DNA of 52,710 nucleotides, from the NCBI GenBank assembly GCA_015501595.1, contig JADNRX010000371.1, forward strand, positions 1 through 52,710, written 5' to 3'. Positions 1-10,934 of the stretch are shown here, one piece after another. The stretch is from Hymenopellis radicata (lineage: Eukaryota > Basidiomycota > Agaricomycetes > Agaricales > Physalacriaceae). Every line of letters starts with the position of its first letter. Within the stretch, counting starts at the first letter, position 1. A program made the position numbers and the translations under genes. Below the pieces are notes generated by a model. That model saw only the letters and a program-made list of their open reading frames with translations, had not been told where the DNA came from and did not search any database.

Positions 1-236
1 TCGCATCGTCGTTCATATCAAGTAGAGGCAAGGCGGCATTCAAGCTGGGGAATCGAATACAAAATGCTTCGACATACGCCATTTGATCCTCGCGTCCCAA
101 ATTGGAAGCGGCGGCGCGCCAGTACCAATTCCAAGTAGAGAACGGTGGAACGTGCTGCTGTCACTACAACCAGGGGGCTCCAATTCCAGGTAGTTTAACC
201 CATTAAAAGTTATATGTATATAGTCTGGCAAAGCAA

Positions 237-1878
237 CTAAGCGATTGAATTTTTAGCAAAAGAGGAATATGCTCCTTGTCGCAGCGAATCAGAATCCGTT
301 TCCCCGGGTTCCGGTGTAGGCATCGCAAAAACCACGCCTCGCGATCTCCGACCTTCATCGTTATAGATAGTGTCTAGGATACTAAGGTTGTAAATCTCGG
401 TCCTGCTCCGGCCCTCAGTACCTGTAGACTGGGAGGAGGAGTCAGCGGACGATACAAAATCTCGCAGGTGTTGGTACTCACAAGCTCTTGCGTCGCACCT
501 CTCCTCAGCTCCCTACGAAGTTTCTTACGCGAATTCAACGAGTCCAAGAGCGTCTAGTATTCAATGAGCCCAAGCGCCAACATTTAAAATCACACTCGAC
601 TCACATTGGTATAGATCCGGCCAATAGGATAGACAAAGAACCCATGCAATGATGTATCATTGGCGCAGAGGAAAGACAGCATATGACCCAGCCCAAACAG
701 AGTCGCGAAGAAACCTAGATAGAACAGAACAATCAAACTGTGCAATACTTAGCGTCTCCAAGGCGTACTGACTAACCGGTCTGGATTGCGCCTCGTATCA
801 GCCTATTCAAAACCTTCTCAGTAGAGCGAATGCCAGTCTTTGAGCGGACCAGAACAAAGGTCAAGCCGCCTACGGAGGCCAGGCCATCAGTGCCTCCGCT
901 ATCGTCCAAGAAGAAACGAAGGCGTACAAGTGATAAAGATATCGGAAGTGATTTGAAAAGTCAACCAGGCGATGACTACGTTGTACACCTCGGGGAAGCG
1001 CGCCACTTCGTGTAGCATGGCAGATCGGATGCCACAGAGAAATCCGAATATCAGCGCTCCGAAGGATAGAATGGCGGCACAGCCGACAACGTATTTGTTT
1101 CTGGTGAGTACATAGAGCCTGTGCAGTCGCAGATCAGTGGCAGTGTGAGAGACTTTGAAGTTACAGGAAATGGACGAACCGATGCATCAAAAATGTTTGA
1201 GACAGTACGGACGTGATTGCGTTGGCGCACCCCGTGAAGGAGATTGTCCAGCTAATGACTGCAAGCAAGCGGTCATTCAAGACAGTCAACTCCCAGAACA
1301 GTTTACGCCTCACATGCTAGATATCCAGGATTTGCATAATTCAGGACACTGTCAGATTCAAATAAGCAGGATTCTACGCGATGAAGGAAGGAAACCCCCA
1401 TACCACATCTCCCACGCCTGGTATACGGCGCTTCACGAAGAAAGGGTTAGAAAACAGGAGTGGAGATAAACTAGTAAAGGACTTACACGCAACTGTGAAC
1501 TGTATCCATAACGAACAAGGCGATCATCAGAGATCTAAGGCAAAGGAGGTTCAGAGTCGATACGGAAAGTCAAACAGTCAACATACTTCAGCCATATGGG
1601 ATCTTTGTAGCCTAGATATAACCTATGAGCGATCCCGGCGCCAGAATTAGCAAGGCAGCTCACCAGAGTTCCAATAGACGACGAATTGGAAGGTAACGAT
1701 ACCGTACAAGTACGTGTTGACTGCCAAATCGCTTTCTGAATAAATCTAAATAAGAGAAGAAAATCTGGCATACGGAAGTGACCCAAGAGTTGTACACCTA
1801 TCAAATCATCAGCTCAACGCGCGTCTCCAACTTTTTGTACTAACCAACTGTCATAGAATAATCCGTCGGGCCTGCCAT
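237..1878 (-). CDS. DUF6534-type seven-helix membrane protein
   Basis: A continuous protein can be read through about eleven short exons joined by GT-AG introns, from ATG at 1878 (MAGPTDYSM) to the stop at 237-239. Visible segments in order are VNTYLYGIVTFQFVVYW, SLMIALFVMDTVHSC, WTISFTGCANAITSV, LYVLTRNKYVVGCAAILSF, a cytoplasmic RSKTGIRSTEKVLNRLIRGA, then LFGLGHMLSFLCAN and YPIGRIYTNTLLDSLNSR. The last two blocks and the basic loop before them are the hallmark of the DUF6534 family, which is expanded in Agaricomycetes and has no established function. The tail after LDSLNSRKK is polar and predicted to be cytoplasmic. All exon joins keep frame, so the gene looks intact. Role unknown; a receptor-like function is often suggested from topology only. 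Confidence 0.85.
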
Positions 1879-2064
1879 ATCTCAGGAAAATGGTGCGCCA
1901 ATATTGAAGCAGAACCGTAGGCGAACGACTCTCGCCATGCCGAATGAGAGCTCGTATATATAGCTAAGCGGCGACCTTATTAGTACTTTGCAGGGAAGAC
2001 TACTAAACGCGCTGCGCTTCCTCATCTAGCTGTGTTTGTGTGTGCGGAACGGAGATCTTGATAA

Positions 2065-2300
2065 CCCTATTCAGTCGTGTAATAATCATCGATACGCGCT
2101 CTGAGTCCTGACATGTGAAGCCCATGGTCGCCAAGTGGATGGTTGAACTTGGGTTGAACGGAGAGTCGGAAACCTTAAGACCCTGCAAGAGACCTATTCA
2201 GTCGCGGAATAATCGTTAATACGCGCTCTGACGTGTAAAGCCCACGGTCGCCTAGTGTGAACCAGGTCCGAAGTTGGTGGTTGAAAGCAAGCAGGGTGTA
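2065..2300. repeat. Imperfect tandem duplication, two units
   Basis: Two adjacent units begin with CCTATTCAGTCG and ACCTATTCAGTCG at 2065 and 2192, giving a period of about 127 bp. Shared blocks in the same order are TACGCGCTCTGA, GAAGCCCA/AAAGCCCA, CGGTCGCC/TGGTCGCC and GGTTGAA. Small antisense reading frames here have no recognisable product. The rest of 1880-2855 between the DUF6534 gene and the acyltransferase shows no gene I can support. Confidence 0.6.
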
Positions 2301-2855
2301 TGATCGCCGGGCCGCCCGATTTGGCGCCGAACCAACTTGGAACTGAACCGACATGTCGATTTGGCAGTCTGCTGAGAGGATCAACAAGCCAACACTCTTA
2401 TCGAATCTTGCTCCTTCAAATTCTGATTAGATCTTGACAGCACTTCTGCCATAAAATCGGCAAGGATTCATGTGTTCATCTTGCTATGCCGTAAAGTGTT
2501 GCACAGATGTTCCATCCGCCCGTCTGTGGATGATCTACACAAATAATCCGTTGTCTAGTATTATTAGTAACACTTCTTCTCAGTTGCGACGGGCGTTACC
2601 TGGTTTTCGCAATATTCTGGCCATATAGTATGTGGTCTGTCGTCTCGCTTTTCTCATCAACGACTGCCCCTCGTCAGGTGCCCCACGAGTAGATCCCCGT
2701 TCCCAGACTTTCCCGAGTTCGATCTTCCACAGCTCTGATGGACCCATACAATTTCTCCTCGGCCAGTGGCAGCGACCTTGAACCTGGACTAGTCCCAAGC
2801 GCGGCACCTGTGCTTATCCACAAGGCGTCGTTGGCTAGTCTTTAAAAGCCTGATA

Positions 2856-4714
2856 TTGGAATTCGGAGCTTTCTCCCACCGAACTATGGCGTCCACTCTC
2901 GAATCCGAACTCACATACCAAACCAAAGATGGCGGCAAGACGTGGACGCGGGAGCTCTTTGGCTTCGAGCAGCAGGTCGCTGCTATGGCCGCCAAGTCAG
3001 TCGCCTCATGTCTTCTTTGTGAACCCGTAGTTGACTATCGCACCTAGCTCCACCAGCGACGGATTTGGAACCTATACCGCTGGGATGTCCATTATTCTCC
3101 CTCGCATCCTATCGAAAGAGACAATGCAAGAATACGTAACATCTGCTTGGATCAGTCTACGGCGCGTCGTGCCCACTGCTGCCTTGAGGAGTCGTGGCGT
3201 CGACGGAGACCCTTCAAAGTTTATCTACGAGTATACGGTGCCAAGCGACGGCGACGAAACGTTGCAGTGGGCGAAGGATAGCATTGTGTGGATCGACGAG
3301 AAGATGACACTGCATGATCGCGAGGTTGACCTCTACAACGATTATTGGAGTCCTGCTACTGGGCACTACGTGACCGACCTTGTCGTCTGCCCCAGCTCGG
3401 AATCTGACACGAAATGGAACGTCCTGTACGTGCCGGTTACTCTATCGTCCGTAATCTAACGCCTTCGCAAGCTTCCACTCTCTTCATGCTTCTCTCGATG
3501 GCCGAGGCAGTCTACAAATGTTCGACATCTTTGTCAGGTTCTTGAACGATCTCGTCTGCAAAGGAGTGCCCCTCCTTCAGTCTCTGAGAAATGGGGAGCA
3601 GAAACTAAACGTCTGCTTCCTTGCGTCTCATTACTCGTCATCCGCCAGCTTGTTCTTCCTATCGAGACTCTTCTACCAAACCTCCAACAGCTCCCACGCA
3701 GGCCACTCCAGTGGCACCACCAGTACGCGCTTATCGTTTATTGACTATCCTATCAAGCTTAAGCCCCCTGCTCAGGTTGCATTCCTAAGACCATTCTCGG
3801 TCGTCGATGAATCGCCTAAAAACATCCAGAACTGCAAAGATGTACGCCTCACTGCCGAGCAGACTCTCAAGCTTCGCAAAGCCTGCAGAGCCCATGGATA
3901 CACCGTCACTCAACTCCTCGTCGCGCTCAAGGCTGTCACGGAGGTCGAGTGGGTAATGACGTTTCCGCAGGACGATCCAGAGGACCAACGTCTTGAAGCA
4001 ATTCGGATTTACAAAGAGTCTAGCATCTTTCCTACGGCGTGGAATCTCGTGGATCAGGTCAATTTTTTCCTCTTGTTTTGGTTTCATCGTCTTACTTGGC
4101 CAGAGGTACAAACTGAAAGATTACTCAAGCCACTCCAGCGAACATTCATCACCTTCGTTCGCCGCCGATGGGTGTACTTTGGTGCTGTCCATGGACGCGA
4201 TACGTGCAGTTGTCAAGTTTGACGAGGATACGAGAAAGGTGGAAACGAAGCCCGAACTTTTCTGGGATACTGCTGTCGCCGAATCGAAGAAGCAGTGGAC
4301 ATCCTGCGATGTATGTTTCCTACGTGATCAGTATGCATTCGCCTAACCGTCCTTTGCCAGTTGAGTTTAAATGCCTATGTGGCACGTGAAGTAGAGCGCC
4401 GCGAAGCCTCAAAGGAATTCGATGGTGCCTCCTATATGCTTCCCGCTCTACTTTCAACATCCCTCGGCGACCTCGAGGCGCTGGACATTGCCACTCGCTT
4501 CTCCGAATCCATTCCCTCCGCAGATCCTGAGCGCATTCTCATTGAAGAGTTTGGCATAGCCATCCGAACACCCACGACGCTCAAAACACTGTTGTTCTGG
4601 CAATGGAACAATCGCCTGACCATCCGCGTCACGACTGGTGCCAAGTGGACCACCAACGAGGGTATTGTGGCGTACAACAACATTTTCGAGCGGTGGATCA
4701 ACGATGTGTGTTGA
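2856..4714 (+). CDS. CoA-dependent acyltransferase (condensation / Tri3-like fold)
   Basis: Exons read MASTLESELTYQ... FEQQ, then LTIAPSSTSDGFGTYTAG, ... WNVL joined to FHSLHASLDGRGSLQMF. The HASLDGR stretch (about 3482-3505) is the HxxxDG active-site motif of the chloramphenicol acetyltransferase-like superfamily, whose histidine deprotonates the acceptor hydroxyl or amine. Later exons read VDQ/RYKLKDYSSH, then LSLNAYVAREVERRE, ending FWQWNNRLTIRVTTGAKWT and a stop at 4712-4714. Fungal members include trichothecene 15-O-acetyltransferase and alcohol acetyltransferases; the substrate here is unknown. Start could be 2856 or the in-frame ATG at 2886. Introns near 2971-3030, 3426-3471, 4056-4104 and 4310-4360 are plausible. 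Between about 3590 and 3760 the frame changes without an obvious splice site (EKWGAETKRLLP lies in another frame), so this stretch has either an unrecognised intron or an indel. No secondary-metabolite core gene is adjacent. Confidence 0.7.
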
Positions 4715-5101
4715 ACAGTCCTGTGTGTTGCGATATTTGTTTCAGGCCGCGTATTTGGGAGTACAATACCATACGTAGTAGACAGGACACGTGTAACATC
4801 CGTTCCTTGCTTTTATCCCTATCATCGTCGTCGTTGGTCAACACACACTAATGGGCAACCGACATACTGGTCATGAAACAACGCGATTCAGAAGCTGCGC
4901 AAAACAGGATTTAAATATACCAGGAGATGGGAACTGCTGTAGGGATTGGGATACAGATGGACAGTAGATGAATGAGCACGACACGACATCAGGGGCAAAA
5001 CGATTGAAGAAATGGTGTAGGTGCTAGAAGCAAGGAGACGCGCACGAAGGCCGGGCACTTCACCTAGCATTATCTTATCTAATCGTTATTAATATTGCCT
5101 G

Positions 5102-5863
5102 ATGGCCTTCGGCAATTCTCCCACGCGAGCCTCTGCATCCAACCATGTCGCGCCTGCTTACCTCGGCAAGGTACCCCTGCTCCCACTCGCAGTGAGCGGC
5201 GAGGAGCGTCAGTACCCTCCCACAAACACCCCACCGTCTACTCCAAGTCCCGTCCAGAGCGGGTATTCGACGCCACGCAAGAATTTTTCATTCGTACCGC
5301 TCCTCGAACCCGAACCTGTGCACAGTCATGCGGCGTGTCTAAAGGCTGCGATGCTCGCGCCCCCTAGTCCGCTCGTGCTTGATCTCCACTCCCTCCACCG
5401 ACGTGCTTTCCGCTGCAAAACCTATTGCGCGAAAGAAAAACGTCATGTACATCAATGGCGAGGCAGGTTGATTTGGACGAGGATGAGCCCAGTCCAGTAG
5501 AGCCGAAGAAAGCCGACGTGGATCCGTTGATGATTGCATGCTCTTTCCGCGCCAAACGCAACACACCGACGTCGTCCCCTCCCCAATACCCACTCCTCCC
5601 GTGGTCGTCCTGCACAGCCAAAGATCACGACACCGGAGCCACCAGATCCGATTACCCTACCTGCTTGCTCGTTCCGCGCACGTCGGGCTAGTCCACCTAT
5701 CGCTCAGTCCCCGCCTGCGACGCGATACCCGCCCGCGCCCGCTTCGCCTCCTTCGCCACGTCCTACATCTCCACCCTCATCGCGTTCTCCCATTTCTCGC
5801 ACCCCTAATCCCCCGCGATCCCCACCAACACCAGCGCGACGCATGCCGTGGGACAGCACATGA
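5102..5863 (+). pseudogene. Proline-rich disordered protein, reading frame broken
   Basis: The plus strand encodes a Pro/Ser-rich polypeptide spread over three frames: first MAFGNSPTRASASNHVAPAY to about SPLVLDLHS, then RKKNVMYINGEAG, then VDLDEDEPSPVEPKKADVD, then MLFPRQTQ... PPVVVLHSQ, and finally ITTPEPPDPITLPACS with a PASPPSPRPTSPPSSRSP tract to RRMPWDST. Each piece continues the biased composition of the one before, which suggests one coding region with several single-base shifts. No catalytic motif, signal peptide or membrane segment is visible. The acidic SPVEPKK and PRK motifs suggest an intrinsically disordered, possibly phosphorylated protein. It could be a decayed gene or an intact gene seen through sequence errors; no splice sites neatly join the frames. 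I do not recognise the family. Confidence 0.4.
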
Positions 5864-6373
5864 CTCCGTACAACGCGGGATAATACCAATCCTAGCGGCA
5901 TGGTGGGTCTGGGCGGCCATGGATGGCAAAGTGGCCGGACGAGTCCAGTGTTGAGAGCTTGAAATCATCGTTTGTAATGTTTTATTATCTATTATACATT
6001 CCCCTTTTTTTATCGCATTTTTTTTTGTTGTATAGACATCATCATTATCATCCCGTTTTTAGTCCTAGGACACTACCCGCCCACGCCGGACTTGCATCAT
6101 GTCCTAATCGCCCTAATTCTCCTTGTTCTTGCCATGGTGTAGCATCGCAAGCGCGCCATCCCAGTCTTACTCGCTAGTTCTAGTCACACTAGCGCGACGA
6201 TCCGCATCTCGCTGGTCGGATGAAGGATCGAATCTGATCGAGTTGTAAGAGCTTTTCGTCTCATTTATTAACGCTCACTCACTCTCAGAGGAGTGATCGT
6301 ACAACTTGAGTCTAGCTCTTGAGGTCTTAGCGTGTTGTGGGACAATAATCTCAGACTAGGATTCTACTAAGCT

Positions 6374-7246
6374 GTGAGCTCCATTTCTTCTCATCTTTTT
6401 GTGCCTTCCATCCCTCCCTTCATCATCCATGTCGCTGATGCCGTTTGTATTGTATACCTTCCGAACCTCCGAAGCTTCGATTCTGACATGCATTGGTCCA
6501 GCATCCTCACCCCACTGCCACGTAAGGAGTATTCAGGCACTCAATTGGGTTGCTTCTTCATGACGTCGTGTGTTGGACGCGGTGCGAATGCTGAGCTCTG
6601 CTGTACCCGAAATCATATTGCACGGATGCCAGCATATACAGCTACTGTGTCGCGGAAAGTATCGACATCCCATCGACAGCATCCCCTCGCTTTCGTCTTA
6701 CTCTCATGGTGCCCGTCCAGGACATCTGCACGGCCGACTGCTCTCACTGGACTGCGGACGTAGCTGACCTCGATACGAGCATCGTATTCACATCGATGAG
6801 GAATCCGACTGGAAAAGTTGTTGTTCCCATATTTTAGATGAAGACGCGGAGGAGGACTGTTCGGATGAGGATGACGAGGCCACAGGTTCGAATGAGGATA
6901 TCGAGATTTGTACAGCTCACAGTGACTACGCACTATTGGGAAGGTAAGCGCATCGAGTCAAGGTTTGTAGCTTGGCAATCCCTGCATGGAGCACACCTCT
7001 CACACTGATGCTTTAGCGACATCAAAGATCTTTTTGGGACTTCGATGGGGTTGGACAACTTGAAAGGATGGATATCGGAAACTGAGTATCGGCAATGGCT
7101 TGTTGCACGGTGGACGTTCGAGAGAGGAGCCTGGATGCTCTGGCTGTACTCGCTGAGACCGTAGGTGGAGTGGCAAGATGGCATCCGTTTCAAGGCTCCT
7201 TTGGGAAACCGCATGACTGGATGGCTCGGTGAGTAAATGTTATGTT
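6374..7246 (+). CDS. Unrecognised multi-exon gene, partial model
   Basis: Two well supported exon-like blocks lie on the plus strand. The first, about 6770-6945, is acidic: HIDEESDWKSCCSHILDE, then ... DEDDEATGSNEDIEI, ... SDYALLG, ending at an AG/GTAAGC donor near 6945. After an intron ending TTTAG at 7017 the next block reads SDIKDLFGTSMGLDNLKGW ... YRQWLVARWTFER, then, in a shifted frame, SLDALAVLAETVGGVARW HPFQGSFGKPHDWMAR and a GTGAGT donor at about 7230. The frame shift between FER and SLD could be an indel. Upstream pieces (6374-6765, including GCQHIQLLCRGKYRHPID) are open but unassigned. I do not recognise the protein, and no function is proposed. Confidence 0.35.
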
Positions 7247-7465
7247 GCAATGAGTTGCCCATGGAGTCTGATTTGTACTAGTTGGCCACCTGTTGCGAGA
7301 CACTGCAAGTAGTGCTCATTATCATGACCCGCACAAGAGCTTGGACTGACACAGACTGGTGGGTCTTCCACAACTTGTACAATCCCGTCAAGGGATGTAC
7401 CACCTCTCGGTCACCTCAAGTGTGTTTGACGAAAGGATTCTCCTTGATCTTTCACCGGGCAGAGC

Positions 7466-8437
7466 ATGGAAGGATGTTGCGGAAGTCATGCAGATTGCCC
7501 TCCGTACTTCCGAGAGATGACCGCTCGCGTTGAAGCACTCTCGAAGCTTCATAGAGTGGGCGGCTCCTCGGGTTCCTCTGACTCGACATCAACCTTTGGA
7601 CCGACAACTATTACCAACCTTATTGCATGCCTTGATGTAGCGGAGAGCATTGCGAAACTGGTGCCAGTGTTTGGGGATGTCCTCGAGGGTACATGCGGAA
7701 TCCTGCGGAAGATCGTCCAAGCTGCAGAGGTGAGTCAACGCTGTCATTACACACTTGATAATTGAAGCTAACGGGTGCGTTCGCGACAGGGTGCGCGCGC
7801 TGCCCACGACGAGTGCAAGGCTCTTGCAGAACACACGGCGTGTATTACGCTCGCAATTGTCAACGAGATTGGGTCCAGAGCGACTGGGAGCGGGGCAGAA
7901 ATCAACTTGAAGAAGATTTGGGATCTATCTACGTAAGAGCATATCCAGACGTCGGCGCTCATGTCTGACTTGGCTTACAGCATCATTGGTGAAGTTAACC
8001 AAAAAATTCAGAAACTGTCGAAGCTCGGGAGCCTGAAGTATTTCGTCTCGCGTGGAAAGATCACAGCCCAGGTTCAAGAATTGCGCGCACAAGTGGACAA
8101 TGCGCGGATCTCGTTTCAGGTTTGCATTCTCCCTTTTGCCAATGGTATTCTTCCTCATACTCCCAAAGATTGGCAACGATATCACAACGGCTCGGTTACT
8201 CTATGATCTCAGCATGATGCAGGCAAGGCTCATGTCGCGTGTCGACGATATCTACAAGGTTCAGACGAGGATGGATGGCAAGCTGGATACGACCGATAGA
8301 AAACTCGATATGATTCTAGTAAAGGTTAGTAGCATAATTACTTCGCGTCCGATTGATGATTCACTCCTTCGCTTTAGATGCATGATGCTGGGTACGGAGA
8401 CGGTCAAGCTTATGCGGAAGTGGAGAATGCGGACTGA
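7466..8437 (+). CDS. MLKL N-terminal-like helical bundle protein, standalone
   Basis: Exons join in frame: FGPTTITNLIACLDVAESIA ... GILRKIVQAAE / GARAAHDECKALAEHTA ... WDLST / IIGEVNQKIQKLSKLGSLK ... NARISFQ / ARLMSRVDDIYKVQTRMDG ... KLDMILVK / MHDAGYGDGQAYAEVENAD, stop at 8435-8437. Introns run about 7731-7788, 7933-7980, 8120-8222 and 8325-8379. The amphipathic helices and the pattern VFGDVLEGTCGILRKI... HDECKALAEH match the MLKL-type four-helix N-terminal domain common in Agaricomycete proteins, where it usually precedes a NACHT, TPR or kinase module. Here the protein ends after a short coiled coil with no such module. Known relatives take part in membrane-damaging regulated cell death or serve as adaptors; that role is inferred only. 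Start could be 7466 or the in-frame ATG at 7517. Confidence 0.6.
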
Positions 8438-9737
8438 TATGATACTACCAGGTGACCCGAACATGATTCGCGCGCATTTCAGCATGACTCGGATGAAATT
8501 TCTTGTAGCGATCCAGTACTGTAATTGTACTTATATCATTCAACTCTCCCAGCATATAAACAATCTTCGACATGGTAGTCAGAAAAAGACCTTGTTATAC
8601 GCCGCACTGTGCGAGATCCGTGTCGCCCCATCCGTCCCACGTTGCTGACATCCGTTATTCTCAGACATCGCAGTGGTAAGTGCGCGACTGAACAGCGTAC
8701 AGGTATAATACACCCGTTGATCTGAGTAGGTCCTATAGTTATCCAAGAACACGTTGAACGACTTGCACAATAGATTGGCGGAGCCTATCGCTGTACATTC
8801 TATCGATCGTATCATATCAGACAAATGCAATGGACGATACTACAGAAAGGCCGACGTACCATGTATCTGAGAAACTTATCCATATCCAACTTGATAACTC
8901 GACGGATCGACTATCGCAGAGCACTCTTTCGCGTAGAGCTCCCGGAACTTGGCAGTCCTAGTTTCCGCTGTGGGTGGACATTGCATAGCCCGTGCAGGCG
9001 ATAAACGGGAAAGCGCAACGCAGGTCATCTAAGCAACCTCAGGCGTGGATAACGAGGAGGAGAAAAGAGCGCACCACGTACAGTGTCCAAGCAAAATACA
9101 CCAGCGTCCCGTGCGCCATCGCAGTTCCCGGTTTGCGTATATACCCAGCCGGGGTGAGATGAATGTCCAAACTCGGGCGGTATTGGAGCACCAAACTTGT
9201 TGGAGATGGTAGGGAGCTGGTGTTCAAACGCGACGTACGAGTCAAGGAGTACCTCGACTGGTGTGGCGAGAACACGAAGAAAAGGAATTAGCAGAACTAG
9301 TAGACTCAGTCCGATGCATCTGCAAGGAAGGGGACTCAAATGACACCCCACCTTTTGATGTGGATGACTCGAGGCAGTGTCTTGTGAAGGTCGTTGGATT
9401 TTGCTACACCGGCCTGTCATGGTGGTGATGTGGTCACATCTCAGGTTGTTTATGGTGTTGTTGATTTGTTGTCCTCTTTTCTTGTTTGATTGAGGACATT
9501 CAGCTTGGAGCTTTGCTCCATTTTGTTTGCTGTATCAGTTTGCGAGTGAGCCGTTGGCTGACGCTCTCTGTCCGGCATGTTTCTTTGCTTCTCCGCGCTA
9601 TCCTTATCATTTGGTTGGTTCCACCGATACCAGCAAGTTCCAAAACTGTGTCCCCAATGCCCATTATGTATTAACTAGTACAAGCTAAGTATGTATTCGA
9701 TGTATAAATATTAACGTTTCCGTGATGTTCTAGGTAC
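8438..9737. other. Stretch with no supported gene
   Basis: No recognisable protein is present on either strand. A minus-strand frame at 9025-9420 has a hydrophobic end (YFAWTLYVVRSFLLLV in one frame) and could belong to a small membrane protein, but start, splice sites and homology are not convincing. The final 300 bp are T-rich, consistent with the 3' region of the F-box gene that follows on the minus strand. Confidence 0.4.
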
Positions 9738-10934
9738 TTATTCTGACGCTTCCATGACGCGATCTACCAGCGACGGCGTTCTGCTATACTGTGTAAGGAG
9801 GTTGCGCTTGTGAAGGAGAGGGAAAAGGTCTTTGGCGGGCGCCGAGGCCTTGGGAGCATCGCATAACATGACGAAGACTTGTCGGATGTTCCTCAGCTTG
9901 CTGAGATTGCCGTCAACACGACTCGCGAGTTGAACGCAGGTTTCCGTTATCGGGAGTTTCTGGATGGTGACGTACTCCAGTGAAGAGGCTTCAAGACTCT
10001 CCAAGGATGAAAGAAGCCAGTTGAGGGTGGCCTCCGCTGTCGCGTAAGGTTTCTCGGCGGTGAGTTTCGGAGTGGGGATGTACAAGTCCCAGGAGCGGAG
10101 ACGGGAAAAGTCAATCAACTTAGGCAAGGGTTCTATTCACGTTGTCAGTATGCGCGTATCGGAATGCTTGGATGTCGACTCACGAGATAAACATATGTCC
10201 AGAGTAAGATTCTCCAGTGTTCCCTCAATGGCCTTGAGTATATTTTGTACGATGGGGACAGATCGTTCGATGCGGCGCTGATCGTAGAAGAATGGATGGA
10301 ACTGAGCAGAGAACGATCTCAGTTGGGTAGCGTCGACGACATTTTCGGCGAGATCCGCGAGTATTTCTGGAGTCAACCGACTGGCGGCCAGTGTGCAAAG
10401 TTGGATAGCCTTGTCCGTCGCGTGGGCATCCGCGAGGCCGTCGATCATGATGCGGCTCATGGTGAGCGAGCGAAGCTGGGGACAGTGGCGAAGGAAGGGT
10501 ACAATCTGGGCGGGGTAGCATGGTCCCTCTCTGACCGTCAGACGCGTTACGGACGGCAGCGATAATACAGCGGTTATGACATCCTCCGCCTTGGACATAT
10601 CGCCCACAAAGTTGACCATTCGCAGCTCTTCAAGCGAGGTGCTGTCCGAAAAGAGGTACTGCACGGAATCGTTGGTGGGATCAAACTCGAGGATGCGGAC
10701 GTAGCACAAGAGATGGGGTGCGGTGGCGGTGATGTTGTGAAAGCGCGTAAGCAACGATGGTCCAGGGTTGGGGGAGAGGCCGAACAAGGAGGGGGCAAGG
10801 CAGATGTATGAAAAGAGGCATCGCTGAGCATAGGCCGCCCAAGAATGGCAGACGAGAGAAGACGACCGTAAAGCGGTCTTGTCAGACTGTAATTCGTCGA
10901 TGATGAGTTGGATAAGCTCGTGTGGAAGGTACAT
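9738..10934 (-). CDS. F-box-like domain protein
   Basis: The protein starts MYLPHELIQLIIDELQSDK at 10934, a typical F-box opening (LPxELxxxIIxxL), followed by LRSSSLVCHSWAAYAQRCLF, the conserved SLVC..W segment that contacts Skp1. The rest is a long beta/alpha leucine-rich tail (RLTVREGPCYPAQIVPFL, LRSLTMSRIMIDGLAD) usual for Agaricomycete F-box proteins of 400-500 residues. One intron (about 10127-10183, GTGAGT...GAATAG) joins LENLTLDICLS to QPLPKLIDFSRLRSWDLY in frame; the protein ends RTPSLVDRVMEASE. About 380 residues, no frameshift. Likely a substrate receptor of an SCF ubiquitin ligase, though many expanded fungal F-box genes have no tested substrate. Confidence 0.85.

Noticed and set aside
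5538..5968. Antisense and alternative open frames over the proline-rich region
   Set aside because: GC-rich, repetitive composition leaves all frames open; only the plus-strand pieces show a coherent protein.
9025..9420. Possible small membrane protein on minus
   Set aside because: Hydrophobic end lies in a different frame from the N-terminus and no intron joins them convincingly.
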